Shown here: piece after piece, positions 6,988 through 14,897 of the stretch
How the letters are laid out: every line of letters begins with the position of its first letter
How positions within the stretch are numbered: position 1 is the first letter of the stretch
From: a virus
Virus record (IMG/VR): IMGVR_UViG_3300025647_000324
Location: 1 to 21,636 of that record
Strand: one strand, 5' to 3'
DNA length: 21,636 nt
Translations under genes and position numbers: made by a program
The notes under the pieces: model-generated
The model's database searches: none
The model's input: only the letters and a program-made list of their open reading frames with translations
What the model was told of the DNA's origin: nothing

Positions 6988-7442
6988 TGGCAAATGAAAG
7001 ATTATATACATCTAAACGCTTAAACATAATAAACTCTCTAGTTACAAAATTGAAAAACATAAACGGCGCCGGAGAGTATTTAACAGATGTTAGTGAAAAT
7101 GTACACCCAAGATTAAAGTTTTGGGATGAAGTAGAAGAGTTTCCGGCTATTCATTTAAATGCTGGCTCCGAGACTCGTGAGTATCAGGCTGGAGGGTACA
7201 AAGATAGATTTTTATCAGTAACGTTAAGATGCTATGTTAAGGAAGAGGACGCGCAAGCCGCTCTTAATGCCTTAATGGAAGACGTAGAAACAGTCTTAGA
7301 AGAAAATTCTAGCTTAGAGTACGTAGATGCTTATAATAGGTCTTACTACACACAACAAATCACTATAGTCAGTATTGATACTGATGAAGGTGTACTTGAA
7401 CCTTTCGGCGTTGGAGAAATGCTTATAGAGGTTCGATACTAG
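6987..7442 (+). CDS. Tail terminator protein (gpU-like)
   Basis: A 151-residue protein that probably caps the tail tube and provides the joining surface for the head. It overlaps the preceding gene by one base (TAATG). The predicted alternation of an N-terminal helix (RLNIINSLVTKLKNI), a beta strand (FPAIHLNAGSETREY), a strand-rich core (RFLSVTLRCYVK), a helix (AQAALNALMEDVETVLEEN) and final strands (YTQQITIVSIDTDEG, GEMLIEVRY) is the pattern of tail terminators of the lambda gpU / HK97 gp10 type, and it lies directly upstream of the tail tube gene. No individual diagnostic residue is visible, so the call rests on fold pattern and order. Confidence 0.75.
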   Translation: MANERLYTSKRLNIINSLVTKLKNINGAGEYLTDVSENVHPRLKFWDEVEEFPAIHLNAGSETREYQAGGYKDRFLSVTLRCYVKEEDAQAALNALMEDVETVLEENSSLEYVDAYNRSYYTQQITIVSIDTDEGVLEPFGVGEMLIEVRY

Positions 7443-7504
7443 AAGATGCTGGCAAGAACAAACGTTCACGTCCATGCCTTTTCAAGATAACATAGGAGAA
7501 TACT

Positions 7505-8623
7505 ATGGCAGATACATTATATTTTAGCAGAGACTCGAAAGTCTACATCGAGTTATTAGACCCAGATACAGGGGCTGCATATTCCCCAACCGTTGTATGG
7601 GAGATTCCAGTACTTGATGGCTTTTCTTTTTCACAAGCAACAAACACATCAGAAATTACCTTGAATGAAATGGCGTCTACTGCAGGAGTTAGCCGCAGGG
7701 GTCGTCAAATGTTTACTGATTCGTATGCACCCGCCGAGTGGAGTTTCTCTACTTATGCTCGTCCATTTATTTCAGCAGGTACTGGCACAGGTGCCGCAGA
7801 TACTACTGCTAAGCACCATGCAGTAGAGGAAGTGCTATGGGCAGCAATGGTAGGGGATGCAGACTACGCTTCAAATACTTTCACAGGGTTTACAGCAGAT
7901 ACAACTGATTTAGATATTACTTTTGCAAGCTCTAACAAGGTAACACTAGGTACATTTAATCTTTACTTTGTTCTCGGAGGCGCTGGGGCAGGAACTACTA
8001 CTACTTATAAGATGGAGAATTGCTGTGTTAACGAAGCAGGACTAGATTTTGATATTGATGGTATTACTACTATTAATTGGTCTGGCATGTCCACTCTTAT
8101 TACAGAAGTAGCCTCATTTCCCGCAGCAACAGTGTATGAAGCAGTACTCAGTACCGGTAATTTTATTCGGAACCGCCTAACTTCCCTCACAGCAGTTTCT
8201 ACCAGCCCTACTGCAACAACTTATAGTTTAGTTCTTACTGGAGGTAGTATTACTATTTCTAATAATATGACGTTCTTAACGCCTGAGACTCTTGGTACAA
8301 TTAATCAGCCTTTGGGCCATGTTACTGGAACACGGTCTGTATCTGGTAGCTTTACTTGCTACTTAAATGCTGATTCTAACTCAAGCGCTGATTTGTTTGA
8401 GAACTTAATTGAAGGCACTACAACTATTACTAATGACTTTGACCTTCTGTTTAAAGTTGGCGGTGATGCAGCACCTAGAATGCAACTTCAGATGGTTCAC
8501 TGTCACTTAGAAGTGCCTACCCATAGCATTGATGATATTATCTCTCTTGAGACATCATTTCATGCTTTGCCAAGTACTATAAACGGTACAGACGAACTTA
8601 TTATCAAGTACGTAGGTAGGTAA
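7505..8623 (+). CDS. Major tail tube protein
   Basis: Polymerises into hexameric rings to form the tail tube. The 372-residue protein has an N-terminal tube-like domain (VYIELLDPDTG, VWEIPVLDGFSF, then SEITLNEMASTAGVSRRGRQ) and a second, similar beta-rich part from ~residue 230 (TYSLVLTGGSITISNNMTFL; HVTGTRSVSGSFTCYLN), as in two-domain siphovirus tube proteins. It precedes the frameshifting chaperone pair, as expected. A strong Shine-Dalgarno AGGAG (7494-7498) lies 6 nt before the ATG, matching abundant expression, and a strong terminator follows the stop. The 62-nt gap before it (7443-7504) holds no other feature I can support. Confidence 0.85.
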   Translation: MADTLYFSRDSKVYIELLDPDTGAAYSPTVVWEIPVLDGFSFSQATNTSEITLNEMASTAGVSRRGRQMFTDSYAPAEWSFSTYARPFISAGTGTGAADTTAKHHAVEEVLWAAMVGDADYASNTFTGFTADTTDLDITFASSNKVTLGTFNLYFVLGGAGAGTTTTYKMENCCVNEAGLDFDIDGITTINWSGMSTLITEVASFPAATVYEAVLSTGNFIRNRLTSLTAVSTSPTATTYSLVLTGGSITISNNMTFLTPETLGTINQPLGHVTGTRSVSGSFTCYLNADSNSSADLFENLIEGTTTITNDFDLLFKVGGDAAPRMQLQMVHCHLEVPTHSIDDIISLETSFHALPSTINGTDELIIKYVGR

Positions 8624-8628
8624 TTAAA

Positions 8629-8669
8629 GTGCAAAGCAAGGGCTCTTACGAGCCCTTGCTTTTCTGCAC
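8629..8669 (+). terminator. Strong intrinsic terminator after tail tube gene
   Basis: A perfect 11-bp stem, AGCAAGGGCTC (8635-8645) with GAGCCCTTGCT (8650-8660) around a TTAC loop, extends by an A-T pair (8634/8661) and runs into TTTT (8660-8663). An outer pair of arms, GTGCA (8629-8633) and TGCAC (8665-8669), can lengthen the hairpin. It starts 5 nt past the stop codon of the tube gene and should end the upstream transcript efficiently. A promoter follows immediately. Confidence 0.9.
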
Positions 8670-8686
8670 CATAAGAAAAATAATTC

Positions 8687-8715
8687 TTGACTTCTCACTT
8701 ATACTTGTTTATACT
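8687..8715 (+). promoter_or_regulatory. Sigma70 promoter for tail chaperone / tape measure block
   Basis: TTGACT (8687-8692) and TATACT (8710-8715) with a 17-nt spacer lie just behind the tube terminator and upstream of the chaperone gene, whose ribosome binding site AAGGA (8744-8748) is 9 nt before its ATG. Each hexamer differs from consensus by one base. It should restart transcription for genes 8758 to beyond the right edge. Confidence 0.78.
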
Positions 8716-8726
8716 GTCCGTATAAA
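8699..8726 (+). promoter_or_regulatory. Operator-like direct and inverted repeats over the promoter -10
   Basis: TTTATAC (8708-8714) and GTATAAA (8720-8726) form a perfect 7-bp inverted repeat with a 5-nt centre that covers the -10 box and the likely start site. The half-site TTATAC also occurs at 8699-8704, exactly 10 bp (one helical turn) before its copy at 8709-8714. This arrangement resembles a transcription-factor binding site; AT-richness makes chance partly possible. No candidate regulator is in the window. Confidence 0.5.
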
Positions 8727-8757
8727 ATAATTTATCTACCTAAAAGGAACCAACATT

Positions 8758-9180
8758 ATGACCGATACACCCATATCATTAGCTAGTTTAATGACTCCTA
8801 GTAAAACTGTTACAATTGACTACCCTGGGCACCCAGGAATGTCTATTGACCTATGCTACTTAGGGCGAGAAGAGCTACTGAAACTTCGTAAAAAAACAAT
8901 TACTACTAAGTTTGATAAACGAACACGCCAGCCTACAGAAGTATTAGATGAAGAAAGATTTATGTCCGAGTATGTAAAAGCGGTTATTAAAGGATGGAGT
9001 GGTTTAAAATATTCTTACCTAGAAAAGTTAATTCTAGTGGATATCTCTAGTCTTGACCCAGAAGATACTTTGGTGTTCACAAATGATAATGCAGAATTGC
9101 TTATGAAAAACTCAACAGAGTTTGATACTTGGATTACGGAAACGGTGGGTGATTTAGAAAATTTTACTGGGACCAAGTAG
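8758..9180 (+). CDS. Tail assembly chaperone (gpG-like)
   Basis: A 140-residue protein equivalent in position and architecture to lambda gpG, the chaperone that coats the tape measure before tube polymerisation. It opens with a clear ribosome binding site (AAGGA) and is the first gene after the promoter at 8687. The sequence has a short beta-like start (KTVTIDYPGHPGMSIDLCYL) and a helical remainder. The decisive evidence is the overlap with a -1 frame that begins before its stop and continues to the tape measure gene, with a frameshift signal in between. The sequence alone is not strongly diagnostic. Confidence 0.85.
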   Translation: MTDTPISLASLMTPSKTVTIDYPGHPGMSIDLCYLGREELLKLRKKTITTKFDKRTRQPTEVLDEERFMSEYVKAVIKGWSGLKYSYLEKLILVDISSLDPEDTLVFTNDNAELLMKNSTEFDTWITETVGDLENFTGTK

Positions 9181-9593
9181 CAGAAATACATAAGCTACTT
9201 GAAAAATTAATAAAACAATCCGCTGAAATAGATGTAGATAAGTATTTAAAAATATGTGAACAGCTAGGCGAAGAACCTGATTTTAATAAGATGCCCGTAA
9301 ATACTTCTGAGCTACCTGAAGAAGTACAGTTAGCAATATTTATATTTAGTATGCTTTCTGATATATGGGATGGAACATCTGGTAGTTATATGGGGAAAAA
9401 TTGGGTAGACTGTGAATTCATCTGTAAAGTGCACAATATAGATAATGTATCAATTGTACTGTACTTCGCAAAGCTTTATGAGAGATTGACAATGAACCAT
9501 AGAGCAGAGGTAGCAAGTAATAAACGCAAAGCTGAAGAGCGCAAAGCGAAAGCAGGCGGTGGGACAAACTACACCCATAATGTACAACGATAA
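8758..9593 (+). CDS. Tail assembly chaperone frameshift product (gpGT-like)
   Basis: A predicted -1 ribosomal frameshift at 9159-9165 joins 136 codons of the G-like gene to 142 codons in the -1 frame (first shifted codon at 9165), giving a 278-residue fusion. The junction reads DLENF then YWDQVAEIHKLL. The -1 frame is closed by TGA at 9123 and 9150 and open from 9153 to its stop at 9591-9593, so the shift must occur just where the slippery heptamer is found. The T-like part has a helical start (EIHKLLEKLIKQ) and a charged end (NKRKAEERKAKAGGG). By analogy with lambda gpGT it recruits tube protein to the tape measure. An ATG at 9291 in the T frame has no good ribosome binding site. The T stop overlaps the tape measure ATG (TAATG). 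Confidence 0.88.
9159..9201 (+). other. Programmed -1 ribosomal frameshift signal
   Basis: The heptamer A AAT TTT (9159-9165) is in the correct phase for X XXY YYZ tandem slippage. After an 8-nt spacer (9166-9173) comes a perfect 8-bp stem, CAAGTAGC (9174-9181) with GCTACTTG (9194-9201), closing a 12-nt loop. The zero-frame stop TAG (9178-9180) lies inside the stem. Heptamer, spacing and stem are all typical of -1 frameshift sites. Confidence 0.88.
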
Positions 9594-12500
9594 TGGCAAA
9601 AAATAAAGTACAAATAGATGTAACAGTAAACGATAAAGGCACTACTAAAAAAGTTGCGCTTGAGGCCAAAAAAGCCGCTACTAATTTAGATAGCACTGCT
9701 AAGTCTGCTGGACAGGCTGACCGTAAAGTTAAAGGCGTTGCTCAAGCCTCTTCTGGAGCTACCAAAAATTTCTCTAAAATGTCACAAGGTATGGGTGGTT
9801 TAGTAGGCATATATGCCACTTTAGCTGCTCAAGCCTTTGCTTTGTCTGCTGCGTATGAGTTCTTAAAAAGAGTTGGTGACCTTAAAGTTTTAAAGGACTC
9901 TCAAATCGCATATGCATCCTCCACAGGTATCGCCATAACTAGCCTAACTACTAAGATTAGGCTGGCTTCCGAAGGCATGTTAAATTTTGAAGATTCTTCT
10001 AGAGCCGCGGCCATAGGTTTATCCTCAGGACTTAGTAGTGGGCAGCTAACTAAACTAGCAGAAGGAGCAGCCTCAGTATCTAAAGTACTAGGTAGAGATA
10101 TTACTGATTCTTTTGACCGACTTATACGAGGTGTGACCAAAGCCGAACCGGAACTACTTGATGAATTAGGTATTATTTTAAGGTTAGAGTCCGCAAAAAA
10201 GAAATATGCAATATCTATTGGTAAAACAGTAAGTCAATTATCATTACTGGAGGAAAAACAAGCAGTATTAGTAGAAGTGCAGGAACAGTTAGACCAGAAA
10301 TTTTCAGGAACAACCAAAGCTATAGATATACAAGGTAATGCTGTTAAGAAATTTGGGGTGGCATTCAACGACGTGTTTGTTTATTTTGCAAAACTTATTG
10401 GTCCTGCCGTCACAATTGCAGCGAATTTTTTTGCTAAAAATATTACATCATTAATTGCTGCAATTAGTCTATTTGCATTAGTATTAGTTAGGTCAATGTT
10501 GCCAAACCTTGATGAATTTGGAAAAAAGGCAGTGGCTAATGCTAAAGCAGCTAAAAAAGCGTTCGAGGATTCCAGTGCTTCGTTTAAGCAAATGGAAAAA
10601 GCCTCTAAAGGTGCTGATACTGCCAAGGTAGCTGTGTCAGGTATTAAGGGAGCAAAACCCGGTAGTGGAATATATGCACTACAAAATGACGAATTTGTAA
10701 ACAAAAGAAAAGCATCATTGCTACTTAAGTATGCTGAGCAAGAGAAAGGTGTATATAATCAGCTAAGTAAGTACCAGCAAGTTGTATATAAAAGAGCTTT
10801 ACGCAATATCTTAGGCCAGCAAGAAACATTTGTTCAAAAGACTAACTATAATTTCAGAAAAATTGGAGACTACGCATCAAGACAAGCAATGCGAGTTGAA
10901 GTAGCCTGGAAAAAAGCCATGGTGGGAGTAACTAAAGCTGCCTCAGTAGCGGGTAAAGGTATAAATCTTGCATTTAAACTCGCAGGTGTTATCGGAATAG
11001 CAATGATGCTTTTTGACTTAGCTAAAGAAGCGGGGAAGTTTTTTGGGCTAATTAGACCGGCCAGTGCGGAACTATTGGCGTTTGTAGCAACAATAGAAGC
11101 AACTAGTAATAGCTTAGCGAGCCTAACCACAGAATATAGTCTTTTAGCTGTCGCAATGGACCAGCATTTAAAGGTAGCTAATAAAAGTAATAACCCTATT
11201 AAAGCTACAAGCGAATCCTACATAAAGCTAGGACGTGCTATTAGTACCTCAGCTAGAGAGCTAGCGGACTTAGTGGTGCAGCAAAATGCAAGTGCTGGAC
11301 ATAAAGACGTTGAAGGAGGGATTAAGGAAGACGCTAACGGGGATATGTTTTACCAAGAGGGTGTAAAGTTTAACCATATACTAGAAAAGAGTAGGGAGAG
11401 TGCTAAGCAGCTTATCGAAATACTTAGAGGTACTCTAGGTTTAGAAGCTTTTCCTAGAGAATTAGGTAAGGCCTTTGAGGCAGCACTAGGGAATCCTGCA
11501 GCTCTTAAACAACTTGCGGATGATATGGAGTTATTAGCTCAAACAACCAGTACTTTTAATGAAAGTTTTAAAAGTTCTGAATTAAACTTTCAATCTTTTG
11601 TACAAAATATATCACAATATAAAACCTCAGCAACCGAGTTACTAGAAACTACTTTGAAAGAAATTGACACAATAGCTACTAAGTTTAAAATAGGAGATGT
11701 AGGACAACTATTACTTAATACAACCACCTCTGAAAGTGAGACAAAGGCTTTAATAGAGAGATTAGCCTTTCTAAAATTAATTGATAAAAAAGAGACTGAA
11801 CAACAAATAAATCAACTCGACGCCGATAGAAAACATAATATATTAGTAAGTAGAGCCACAGACCTAGTTAAAGAGAGAATGCAAGCAGAGAAAAAATCTT
11901 TAGATTTAGAGATTCAATATAATGCTAAATTAGTCGAGTTAGCAGTACTTGAAAAAGAGGGTATAAATAAATCTGATGAGAAATATAAGATATTACAAGG
12001 CCAGACTGCTTCTTTAAAAGAGCAAATGATATTACAAGAGGAGTTAAACTCAGGACTTTATAAATTAGGTATGGCGGGCGCTCAAGCTTTTGAGTCTGGT
12101 TTTCAGTCTAATTTAAAAGACCTGATAACAGGACAGGAATCTTCCCTTAAAGAATCTATAGGTAAGTTATTATTAAGTGTAGGAGATGCATTAGCAGATG
12201 AGTTATCTAATCAAATAACTGAAAAACTAATGAGCATAGTATTACCACTGAAAAAAAAGCCAGAAGAATTGATGAATGAATCTATACTTGCTGCGGCAAA
12301 GGAAGCTGCTGCACTATGGCAAACTTCATTAACCGCAGCAGGGAAGGAGTTTGCTGACAAGATAAAGGCGGCCAAGGAAGGCCCTGCCATCACCAAAGAT
12401 AATAATGAGATAAATACTGCTCAGCAAAGACTGAACGTGGAAACTACTCAAGGTTCACTAGAAAAAAGAGGGGGGACATCAGCTACCGCACTATGGGTTA

Positions 12501-13420
12501 GAGTAGTGCCGGAGCATGGTGTCGAGCCATCTGCTCAGCAAAGTCTGGCGATGACACCTACTCCAGGTTTGGCAGAAGTAAGAGGGTTGACACCAGATAC
12601 CGCATTATGGGTTAAAATAGCGCCGTCAGTTAGCACAATCGGTACTGACGATTATTACCCAACTCATCCAGGGCCTTCTATACCTTTTCCATCGTATAAA
12701 AGAAATGAAAAGTCAGTTGTCCTAGACTCAACAAAGGGAGAGGGCGTTAAGTCAAGAGTATTGCAAGAAGAGATTATTACCGGACAAGGTGCCCTTACAA
12801 CTGCTACTAATGAGGCGGAAAAAACGCAGGTAGACCTTTTTAAGAAAGGAGGCGTGTTCGATTCTGTTTTTACGTTTAATGTGGATAAAATGGTATCAGG
12901 AATGGGAGGAGTACTAGCAGGGCTACTAGGGCCTACAGGGTCTACGTCGGGCTCAATATTGGGCATGTTATTAAATTCTGCTCTTGGTGCAGCAGTAGGG
13001 GGCGCAATGAGTGGCCCATCAATAGGGGCAGGAGCAACTACAAACTTAGCCACGATGAATACATCCATGGCCGACAAGGTACAAGCTGGATTTGCTGCTA
13101 AGATGCCAGGTATGGCAACTGGTGGTATAGCAAGCGGGTCTAAGGCAGGTTACCCTATGACTTTACATGGAACAGAAGCCGTAGTACCTCTTCCCAATGG
13201 TAAGTCAATACCAGTGGAAATGAAAAATGGCAGTGCACAAAACAACAATGTAGTTGTAAACGTTTCCGTAGATAGTCAAGGACGCGGTCAAACCTCTACA
13301 GAATCTCAATCAGGGGCAGACGCAGGTAATTTAGGAAATGCTATAGCTAGGGCTGTTCAACAAGAACTACAAAATCAAAAACGTTCAGGGGGCATCCTTA
13401 ACCCTTATGGAGTAGCATAA
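9593..13420 (+). CDS. Tail tape measure protein
   Basis: A 1275-residue protein that sets tail length and is ejected ahead of DNA. It begins by TAATG overlap with the T frame. The N-terminal ~120 residues are Ala/Lys-rich and helical. Hydrophobic segments lie near residues 268-305 (LIAAISLFALVLV), 454-478 (LAFKLAGVIGIAMMLFDLA) and 1107-1142 (Gly/Ala-rich, SILGMLLNSALGAAVGG). Long coiled-coil-like stretches occupy ~640-860. The C-terminus carries the hallmark MATGGIASGSKAGYPMTLHG followed by TEAVVPLPNGKSIPV, seen in lambda gpH-like proteins. A 38-residue tandem duplication lies at ~943-1013. The family rule of about 0.15 nm per residue would give a tail near 190 nm at most (inference; C-terminal processing would shorten it). 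Confidence 0.95.
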   Translation: MAKNKVQIDVTVNDKGTTKKVALEAKKAATNLDSTAKSAGQADRKVKGVAQASSGATKNFSKMSQGMGGLVGIYATLAAQAFALSAAYEFLKRVGDLKVLKDSQIAYASSTGIAITSLTTKIRLASEGMLNFEDSSRAAAIGLSSGLSSGQLTKLAEGAASVSKVLGRDITDSFDRLIRGVTKAEPELLDELGIILRLESAKKKYAISIGKTVSQLSLLEEKQAVLVEVQEQLDQKFSGTTKAIDIQGNAVKKFGVAFNDVFVYFAKLIGPAVTIAANFFAKNITSLIAAISLFALVLVRSMLPNLDEFGKKAVANAKAAKKAFEDSSASFKQMEKASKGADTAKVAVSGIKGAKPGSGIYALQNDEFVNKRKASLLLKYAEQEKGVYNQLSKYQQVVYKRALRNILGQQETFVQKTNYNFRKIGDYASRQAMRVEVAWKKAMVGVTKAASVAGKGINLAFKLAGVIGIAMMLFDLAKEAGKFFGLIRPASAELLAFVATIEATSNSLASLTTEYSLLAVAMDQHLKVANKSNNPIKATSESYIKLGRAISTSARELADLVVQQNASAGHKDVEGGIKEDANGDMFYQEGVKFNHILEKSRESAKQLIEILRGTLGLEAFPRELGKAFEAALGNPAALKQLADDMELLAQTTSTFNESFKSSELNFQSFVQNISQYKTSATELLETTLKEIDTIATKFKIGDVGQLLLNTTTSESETKALIERLAFLKLIDKKETEQQINQLDADRKHNILVSRATDLVKERMQAEKKSLDLEIQYNAKLVELAVLEKEGINKSDEKYKILQGQTASLKEQMILQEELNSGLYKLGMAGAQAFESGFQSNLKDLITGQESSLKESIGKLLLSVGDALADELSNQITEKLMSIVLPLKKKPEELMNESILAAAKEAAALWQTSLTAAGKEFADKIKAAKEGPAITKDNNEINTAQQRLNVETTQGSLEKRGGTSATALWVRVVPEHGVEPSAQQSLAMTPTPGLAEVRGLTPDTALWVKIAPSVSTIGTDDYYPTHPGPSIPFPSYKRNEKSVVLDSTKGEGVKSRVLQEEIITGQGALTTATNEAEKTQVDLFKKGGVFDSVFTFNVDKMVSGMGGVLAGLLGPTGSTSGSILGMLLNSALGAAVGGAMSGPSIGAGATTNLATMNTSMADKVQAGFAAKMPGMATGGIASGSKAGYPMTLHGTEAVVPLPNGKSIPVEMKNGSAQNNNVVVNVSVDSQGRGQTSTESQSGADAGNLGNAIARAVQQELQNQKRSGGILNPYGVA
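12419..12630 (+). repeat. Degenerate 114-bp (38-codon) tandem duplication in tape measure gene
   Basis: Two in-frame copies begin with GCTCAGCAAAG at 12419 and 12533. At the protein level both read AQQ-x-L ... T ... G ... E-x-RG-x-T ... TALWV ... P. A further ALW element at about 12311-12319 (GCACTATGG, also at 12488-12496) hints at an older third copy. The copies have diverged at many positions, so the event is not recent. Confidence 0.75.
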
Positions 13421-13800
13421 TGGCAATTGGATTTAACTTAGGACCAATATTTGCAAACTTACAAGTGTCCCCAGACCGTAACCTCAGCAGGCAATCTGCG
13501 CCACGAGTGCTTAAAGCACAATTTGGCGATGGATATGAGCAACGTTTAATAGACGGCATAAATAGTATAACAGAGTCTTATAATATTTCTTTTAATAATA
13601 GACCTGTCTCAGAGATTGATGATATAATGGCGTTTTTTGATTCTAAAGCAGGAGTAACAAGTTTTAACTACACTATAAGTGATACCAACGCAGGAGGAGA
13701 AAAAACTGTAAAAGTAGTCGCAGACACTTATAATATTACATATGTAAATGACATAACTTCCTCCTGTACCGCAGTTCTTCGAAGAGTTTATGAACCATGA
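13420..13800 (+). CDS. Minor tail protein (gpM-like)
   Basis: A 126-residue tail-tip protein of the lambda gpM / Phage_min_tail family. Family features are the N-terminal RVLKAQFGDGYEQRLIDGIN segment (the FGDGYEQR motif is characteristic), followed by NISFNNRPVSEIDDIMAFFD, then a beta hairpin ending TAVLRRVYEP. It overlaps the tape measure stop by one base (TAATG) and its TGA overlaps the next ATG (ATGA), so the tip genes are tightly coupled. Intact and of normal length. Confidence 0.9.
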   Translation: MAIGFNLGPIFANLQVSPDRNLSRQSAPRVLKAQFGDGYEQRLIDGINSITESYNISFNNRPVSEIDDIMAFFDSKAGVTSFNYTISDTNAGGEKTVKVVADTYNITYVNDITSSCTAVLRRVYEP

Positions 13801-14897
13801 GTAATATAATTGTAACGGACTTACAGAGTCCATCAATAGAATATGCACTAGTAGAACTATTTGAGTTAACTCTTTCGGATAGCGTTACTTTATTTTTTCA
13901 TGCTGGAGTAGAGTCAGACCTAGGTAATGTAAAATTTCACCCTATTGACGAGCCTGAAAAAAATACTGAAGCAGATGCGAATGAGTATATCGCATTACCG
14001 ATTGAAATGAGCGGTATTGCTAGTGCTTCCGATGGTGCCTCTAATCGACCCACTTTAAGTGTAGCTAACGTAACTCAATTATTCCGTAGTTCTTTAAACG
14101 ATAATAATTTTTCTTTTGAAGATGTTATAGGAAGAAAAATTACTCGAAGAACTACTTTTAGTAATTATTTAGTTGGAGGAGTGGATGAAGATACTCCGAC
14201 AGAATTTCCTTTATCAAAGTATGTTCTTGATAGAATTAGCTCAGAAAATCAAGTCATGGTTACTTTTGAACTTGCAGCTCCTTTTGACCTATCTGGAATA
14301 AAGCTGCCTAATAGAACTGTAATAGGAAAATATTGTTCCTGGATTTATCAAGGTAGAAGAAGTACCCCTAGCCGGGGTGGATGCAGCTGGTCTTTAAATA
14401 GTTCAATAAGCTATGATGGGGTGACTTATGATGCATTTTTTGATAGAGACGACCACCCTCTTGTAAGCCAAACTACTTTCAACTCAGTAGCTACTGCTTG
14501 GGTTGCAGGAACTTACACTAGAGATACTTATGTGACTTATAGTTCCAGAAATTGGAGGTGCATTACAGATAATAATGAGTCTCCTTTAGGAAGCGATTTC
14601 TGGCAGCAAGTATTTACGTGGACAGTATGGGACTCTGTTACTAGTTATACAGTACCTACCCATGGTAGGTACGTAAAACATAACAACCATATATGGAAAT
14701 CTATTAGAGGCAGTTTGAACGCAGAGCCTGAACCCTCGTCAGTATATTGGAGTAGAGTAGACTACTGTGGAAAAACTCTAGAGTCGTGTAAGTGTAGATA
14801 CCAGTTTGTTCCTATTAATGGGCTGCCTTCTGTGACTAAAGAAACTAATAAAGTATTACCTTTTGGAGCGTTCCCCGGCAGTGCTAAATTTAAGTAA
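13797..14897 (+). CDS. Minor tail protein (gpL-like, iron-sulfur) with inserted sugar-binding-like module
   Basis: A 366-residue tail-tip protein of the lambda gpL family, which binds an iron-sulfur cluster through four cysteines. The cysteines expected are present: C180 (GKYCSW), C196 (RGGCSW), C324 (VDYCGK) and C331 (ESCKC, with C333 beside it); the C-terminal PFGAFPGSAKF is also typical. Lambda gpL is about 230 residues. The extra length lies at residues ~233-320 between the second and third cysteines and contains two aromatic repeats (YTRDTYVTYSSRNW...FWQQV and GRYVKHNNHIW...YWSRV) resembling carbohydrate-binding modules of the CBM5/12 type. Starts at ATGA overlap with the M-like gene. 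The sugar-binding role is inferred from pattern only. Confidence 0.88.
   Translation: MSNIIVTDLQSPSIEYALVELFELTLSDSVTLFFHAGVESDLGNVKFHPIDEPEKNTEADANEYIALPIEMSGIASASDGASNRPTLSVANVTQLFRSSLNDNNFSFEDVIGRKITRRTTFSNYLVGGVDEDTPTEFPLSKYVLDRISSENQVMVTFELAAPFDLSGIKLPNRTVIGKYCSWIYQGRRSTPSRGGCSWSLNSSISYDGVTYDAFFDRDDHPLVSQTTFNSVATAWVAGTYTRDTYVTYSSRNWRCITDNNESPLGSDFWQQVFTWTVWDSVTSYTVPTHGRYVKHNNHIWKSIRGSLNAEPEPSSVYWSRVDYCGKTLESCKCRYQFVPINGLPSVTKETNKVLPFGAFPGSAKFK

Noticed and set aside
7443-7490. In-frame extension after the tail terminator TAG (16 codons including an ATG at 7446) as possible stop read-through or small peptide gene
   Set aside because: Very short, no family signal and no ribosome site; an open run of this length by chance is common.
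9291-9593. Independent 100-residue gene starting at ATG 9291
   Set aside because: No convincing Shine-Dalgarno precedes it, its frame is open back to 9153, and the slippery heptamer and stem explain it as the T part of a frameshift product.
12845-12856. AAAGGAGG followed by GTG inside the tape measure gene as an internal start
   Set aside because: The spacing is only one base and the bases simply encode Lys-Gly-Gly; no suitable start codon lies at 5-10 nt.
10381-13077. Several 60-140 codon open frames on the minus strand opposite the tape measure gene
   Set aside because: Low-complexity Ala/Ser-rich shadows of the Ala/Lys-rich coding strand with no ribosome sites or family features.
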